From: Bolinopsis microptera
Lineage: Eukaryota > Ctenophora > Tentaculata > Lobata > Bolinopsidae
Length of the DNA: 64,000 nucleotides
Direction: 5' to 3'
Assembly: GCF_026151205.1 (NCBI RefSeq)
Contig: NC_087081.1
Location: 1,235,386-1,299,385 of the forward strand
Both the position numbers and the translations under genes were made by a program. This document shows, one piece after another, positions 59,932-64,000 of this stretch. Position 1 is the first letter of the stretch, and the number at the start of each line of letters is the position of its first letter. Under the pieces are notes generated by a model. It was given only the letters and a program-made list of their open reading frames with translations. It searched no databases and was not told the DNA's origin.

Positions 59932-60195
59932 ACTATGAAAACTATAATTCAGCTATTCATGTTTTAATTGTCTATAGAGTCCTAATAGTTCACTTGTATT
60001 GTCATATTTTATGTACCAATGTTAACATAATATTATGTTTTTAACATTCCTCACAATTGTAGATCAAAAATATTTCTCATTAATATAATTCACGGTGATC
60101 ATGAACTCACCAAGATTGGAAATTTCACGCTATTTGAAGCCCGTGCCTCACAACGTGAGACTGCCCCTGACGATGTAATGGTAACTCCATCAGCA
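59932..60195 (-). pseudogene. Cysteine-rich gene fragment: exon a region only (copy 4)
   Basis: Repeats the exon a segment of R block copies 1-3, with the GTGAGT donor next to 60111, but the sequence diverges at 60196 inside the exon, before the usual acceptor. No exons b-f follow. Likely a broken copy. Confidence 0.6.
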
Positions 60196-60451
60196 GCACT
60201 TGGTGCACCAAACGTGTGGCAACTGAAGAAGAAGTGCCATTACTATAATACTAATTAAGAAATTACAACACTACAAATCTATTACATTTATTAAGTATTA
60301 TAGTATTATGTAACGCGATTGAAATGTTTTAAGCGGGTAATATCCTGTCCAAACCCAGGGGCCAGGATACATAACATGAAGACTTAATTGTTATGAAAAG
60401 CATTAATATTTTAATTAAAGTACTTAGTCATAGTGACGTCCAGAGGCTGAC
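60196..60451. other. No gene recognised
   Basis: AT-rich sequence between the exon a fragment and the MITE. Confidence 0.4.
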
Positions 60452-60531
60452 GGACAACTAAGAACCTGTCAATTTTACCTAATTAACTAATTAACATGCT
60501 AGCTTGGGAAATGAAAGGTTCTTAGTTGTCC
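60452..60531. mobile_element. 80-bp MITE with 16-bp perfect TIRs
   Basis: GGACAACTAAGAACCT and its exact complement bound 80 bp. It is the same end family as the FLYWCH element at 6129-6572. Confidence 0.7.
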
Positions 60532-60567
60532 TTAACGGGTGATACTCGTAAAATATTTGTTCCATAT

Positions 60568-60625
60568 CGTCGACGAGTCCAACTCGGCGCGAGTCCAACT
60601 CGGCGCGAGTCCAACTCGGTGCGCG
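60568..60625. repeat. 16-bp tandem repeat, GAGTCCAACTCGGCGC
   Basis: Three units; a single unit is present at 59710. Confidence 0.85.
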
Positions 60626-60829
60626 TCCTGGTAGTGGTAGGTTATAAACCTACAAAGTTGTCCATGCAGTCATCGGACCGTTTCAAGGCGTACAGTGCGA
60701 ACCTTGAGCGACCTGATGTTGAAGTGGTCATTGCATATAAACAATAGTCCTCGCTCGTTCATTTGCCCTGAATGACGAATGTCTTAATCCTTTAGATTCA
60801 AATCTCAACTACATTGTTTAATTATCTAA

Positions 60830-61480
60830 AAGTTTCATCATCGTTGGTTTTGCACCGAGGGCTGAATTTGAGGAGCTAACCAATTGTTTAATCTTCCAGC
60901 TTTCAAACTTTAGACTGTCCCTCATTGCATCAGAACCAATGTAATGGATATATTTCGTTGGTGCACAGTAGTGGTCCGTAGCCCTATAGTACTCCGTGCA
61001 TATTAGTCATGATGCGATGAGGTAAAGTCGAAACTGAAAGCACAAAAACGTGAAACTTAGTAAGAGACTACCGGTGCCAAACTTTGAAATTGTTATTTTT
61101 GTTGAAAACCGATAAAACTTTGAAGGAGAGCTAAATTTGAGCTAGAATATGAAACAATTGCACTGCCACACGTGAAATGTTTATCTGATGAGGGCGGTAG
61201 TAAACTGACCACTGCAGCTATAACAAACCATGTATGATTATAATTAAACCATATCATTTACAATAGGGGGCCAACATCTTATTCTAACTATAAGCTAACC
61301 CAACTATAACCGTCCAAAAAGCAGTCGAATAATCAATACGCAGATCCAATCACGTTTAATATGGTATCGCAGTGGCTGATACGAGAACCAGCCTTTTACG
61401 GACCTGGCTCACGTCCGTTATGTGAATACATGCCGAGAGCTCGAACACTTTGAGCCATGTGATGTGATACCTGCGGAAGC
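60830..61480. repeat. Diverged R-block segment with a ~225-bp insertion
   Basis: Matches the 7490-7870 type of segment (GGGCTGAATTTGA..., CCTATAGTACTCCGTG) with many changes. About 225 bp after CACACGTGA (61176-61403) are absent from other copies. Confidence 0.65.
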
Positions 61481-61506
61481 CTCAATGAGAGGTTCTTAGT
61501 TGTCGG

Positions 61507-61749
61507 TCACCGATAATAATAGGGTATGGAAGTGTAAACTAACATCATCACCCTTTCACCATCCTTGTAGGATGCGTAACTGCGAGCATCATCTCCAATT
61601 GCGTTGAGTTTGTTACTCCGCAAAGTTATTTTGCGCAATATTCTGAAATCTGAATTAAATTGGTATTGGCGCGCGACGCTGAACCGATCAAGTAAATCGT
61701 TAATTTCACCATGTATAACTAATCTATACGTATCACTATCCATTATCAA
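61507..61749 (-). CDS. 80-codon open frame, unknown
   Basis: Starts MIMDSDTYRLVIHGEIND. Hydrophilic, no known motif, single copy in this window. It begins next to a transposon end (GGTTCTTAGTTGTCGG at 61492-61507). It may be chance. Confidence 0.15.
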   Translation of the reverse strand: MIMDSDTYRLVIHGEINDLLDRFSVARQYQFNSDFRILRKITLRSNKLNAIGDDARSYASYKDGERVMMLVYTSIPYYYR

Positions 61750-62280
61750 TATCCAACTATGAACTAGCTAGGCACTTATTCAAATTGATAGCATATTATT
61801 TCGAGTTAGTATTATAGTATTACCATTTTGCGCATATCCGTGTCATACTCATATCAGGTTGCATAAACAATAAACATATTGTTACATAAAAATGTACATA
61901 ATGTTACATAAAAATATATACGATTTTCAAATTTAATATGGAATTAACTGGGCTGCGCTCGGCCTATCACTCCGCCATATCTGCATGCTTATAAAATATA
62001 AACAGTAAAGCCTGGGTCCCCAGGTTGTATGAAATATGATAAATACGCCATCATGATCACGGATCGGGAAATTGAGCGGCCATCCACTAAAGAAAAACGG
62101 CCGCATTTCTTGTTTACATTAATATTGTAGATCTTTACAAAGAAAAGCAATTTAGGATAATTTTTGGATACTGGCTGATTTATCGCTCATGTATCAATTT
62201 GCTTTTATAGTTTGCTTTATTAGTTATAAGCTTGTTGGATTAGATTTGAATATTTTTGTCAAAATCAAGTCAAATATGAT
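61750..62280. other. No gene recognised
   Basis: AT-rich. Short frames only. Confidence 0.4.
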
Positions 62281-62597
62281 GGTAAGTTTGGGTCACGAAA
62301 TCCTCTCCGAACCTCCACGTGGTGTGGCCTGGTTGGCACTAACGGGTGGTGTGCTCTCTTGTTGAGTACAAAGGTTGGGACTTGCCAACTCAAAGTTCCC
62401 ATAGGAACCAGGAAGTCAACACTAACAGCTACCAAGCACCAGGAAATTTCTCTTTCAGATATCAGGTTACAAGATAGTACACACACAAACGACGATACGT
62501 TAGACACAGATACATAGCTCTAAGAGCTATTAAATCACCAGGAAATTCTCTTTCAGCTTTCAGGTCCCATCGAAGTCACCCACCACAGAGCTAGGGA

Positions 62598-62833
62598 TTC
62601 CAATTTGCTCATCCTGACTACAAGGACACACTGATAATGAGTAGTCTTGGCACTTCTCCCTCCAGTAACCACTTTTCAGGTCTTTTCAGTTAAGACAGCT
62701 AATGCGTTAGGGCTGACACACGCTAGACACAGGCTCGTGATAAGACAGTGTTAGGGATGTCAACTCTGACTACGAGGACACACTGATAGCGAGAATTCCT
62801 TGCACTTCTTCCTCCAGTAACCACTTTTCAGGG
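62598..62833. repeat. Imperfect direct repeat inside the LINE remnant
   Basis: CACTTCTCCCTCCAGTAACC with about 60 more bases at 62598-62680 recurs, diverged, at 62757-62833. Between them is about 75 bp of other sequence. Confidence 0.65.
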
Positions 62834-62839
62834 GACCGG

Positions 62840-63870
62840 GTTAGCTTTGCCACACTCTTCATTGAAATGTGACTGGACGCTCTACAATCATCTAGTAGCC
62901 AGCAGTGTTTGACTGACACCCCTACTGCAACTGGTTCTATTCAGTTCTACAGCGGAAGTTCTCAACACTCGAAAACAGTTCATCTCGGACATCCTGCAGA
63001 GATGCTTTTTCACAGCCTGCCCCATTACACGGGGAACCCTTAGATCTACAGTACCCTGGTGGACAGTATAGCTCACTAAAGCATAGTGGACCTCTTTAGT
63101 TCTGAGACGCAAAGCTAACCGGACCAGGAATAAACATCAATGCGTTTAACGATTTACTCTAACTTTTGATTCATTTTTTAGCTCGACGATACATGGTATC
63201 ATTTCAGGACAGATATTCCTTCTTCAGGTTCATTGAGGAAATCGTACCCGCTATTTGCGTTATACAATGGCAAGTATCTGGACTAATGATAACTTAGGAT
63301 CTCAGATTCCCAGGCTGCATTTATAGCGCTTAACAGCACCAGTTTTAACTCCAGGTTCGTTCTGAACATCTCAGACCAACTCAACTCACTAGGTATTCTC
63401 ATCGAGTAGAACTTCGTTCCAGGACATGAAGGAGTATACGGTAAAGAACTAGCGGACGAATTCGCAAGGGACGATCAATCCAACAACATCCCCATCGGAC
63501 CAGAACCGTTCCTCCCAATTAGGCCACACTCAGTGACAAAGAAACATTCCACTTGAGATGTTCCTCCACAAATATAAATACAGGAACTTTAATTTTTCTG
63601 GAACTCACATCAGATGGCTTACATGGTCGCTTTCAGGATAGGTCACAGCCGCCCACTAGTTTATTTTCAGAACGTGGCAAACAACGTCAACTTCGAGACG
63701 CAAGATTGTGAACACTTTTCAGGAGAAGCAGAAACATCCCAGCACCTCCTCTGCAAGTGCATCCAGATCATGACGTTCAGAATGAGGATAATTGGTAAAC
63801 TCTACCTTAAAAACAGTAAACTTCAATCATATCTTCAAATTTGTGGAACAGTCGACAAGACTGGATAGGG
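62840..63870 (+). pseudogene. Decayed LINE: EN-RT linker and RNase H remnant, RT missing
   Basis: The plus strand near 62945-63130 reads CPITRGTLRSTVPWW and then, after stops, LRRKANRTR, as in linkers of I/Jockey-type elements. At about 63400-63555 FVPGHEGVYGKELADEFAR is the C-terminal RNase H motif (PGH.G..G.E.AD), preceded by a stop in place of Trp. At 63614-63868 RIGHSRPL, then CEHFSGEAETSQHLLCKC, resembles the HlLC.C tail. The whole RT domain between these parts is missing, so this is an internally deleted relic. RNase H removes the RNA strand after reverse transcription. Confidence 0.65.
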
Positions 63871-64000
63871 AAAACCCTTTTGGGTAACCTCCTAGGATTC
63901 TTCACCAGGAACTTTCGCTAAATCCCATACTAGGAACTCAACCTAGGCCCATCTCCGCATAGAGACATATCTCCCAGGCTTTGACCTTGCTCGGAAGTCC
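63871..64000. other. End of window, unassigned
   Basis: Possibly the 3' flank of the LINE relic. No gene is seen. Confidence 0.3.

Noticed and set aside
62265-62507. 80-codon minus-strand frame
   Set aside because: No domain, and it lies next to the LINE relic; likely chance.

Overview
The window is animal nuclear DNA, AT-rich and dominated by repeats. It has no bacterial gene layout. It carries intron-split coding exons with GT/AG junctions, one of them a recognisable SLC24 (NCKX) Na+/Ca2+-K+ exchanger exon. It also holds several non-LTR retrotransposons, MITE-like elements, a long foldback element and very long tandem arrays. A marine invertebrate is my best guess, but the sequence alone does not fix the species.

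Layout. 1-5.7 kb: the 3' part of a plus-strand LINE (reverse transcriptase, TAA tail) lies inside an older minus-strand LINE. The older element's ORF1 joins an AlkB-like 2OG-Fe(II) dioxygenase to an SGNH hydrolase, and its ORF2 starts with a hydrophobic leader, an NPGP motif and an endonuclease; it is broken by frameshifts. 6.1-7.5 kb: two short inverted-repeat transposons, each with a piece of FLYWCH zinc finger, then 26 G in a row. 7.5-21.8 kb and 43.2-60.2 kb: a family of duplicated blocks ('R blocks'), including a 4.25-kb tandem duplication. Each full block carries, on the minus strand, a six-exon cysteine-rich gene that I do not recognise; its splice phases agree across all exons. A 1.8-kb element with terminal inverted repeats ('T element') sits at R-block junctions. 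21.8-27.8 kb: a tRNA-like sequence, an orphan LINE ORF1, small tandem repeats, a 5'-truncated LINE with a 13-bp target duplication, and the NCKX exon. 28.1-36.5 kb: an 8.4-kb foldback-type element whose arms are built from 54-bp repeats (about 58 and 33 copies). 36.5-38.9 kb: AT-rich DNA with nothing recognised. 39.0-43.2 kb: a second T element split by a LINE insertion with an 8-bp target duplication; the LINE carries a perfect spacerless palindrome of 2 x 88 bp.

The most striking feature is at 45.56-57.35 kb. In the third copy of the cysteine-rich gene, a repeat present in about five units in the sister copies has grown to about 840 units of 14 bp inside one intron. Rare variant units show that this array grew by nested block duplications of 25, 111, 189/191 and 483 units.

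The only host genes I can support are the NCKX exon and the triplicated cysteine-rich gene. Nearly everything else is mobile or repetitive DNA.
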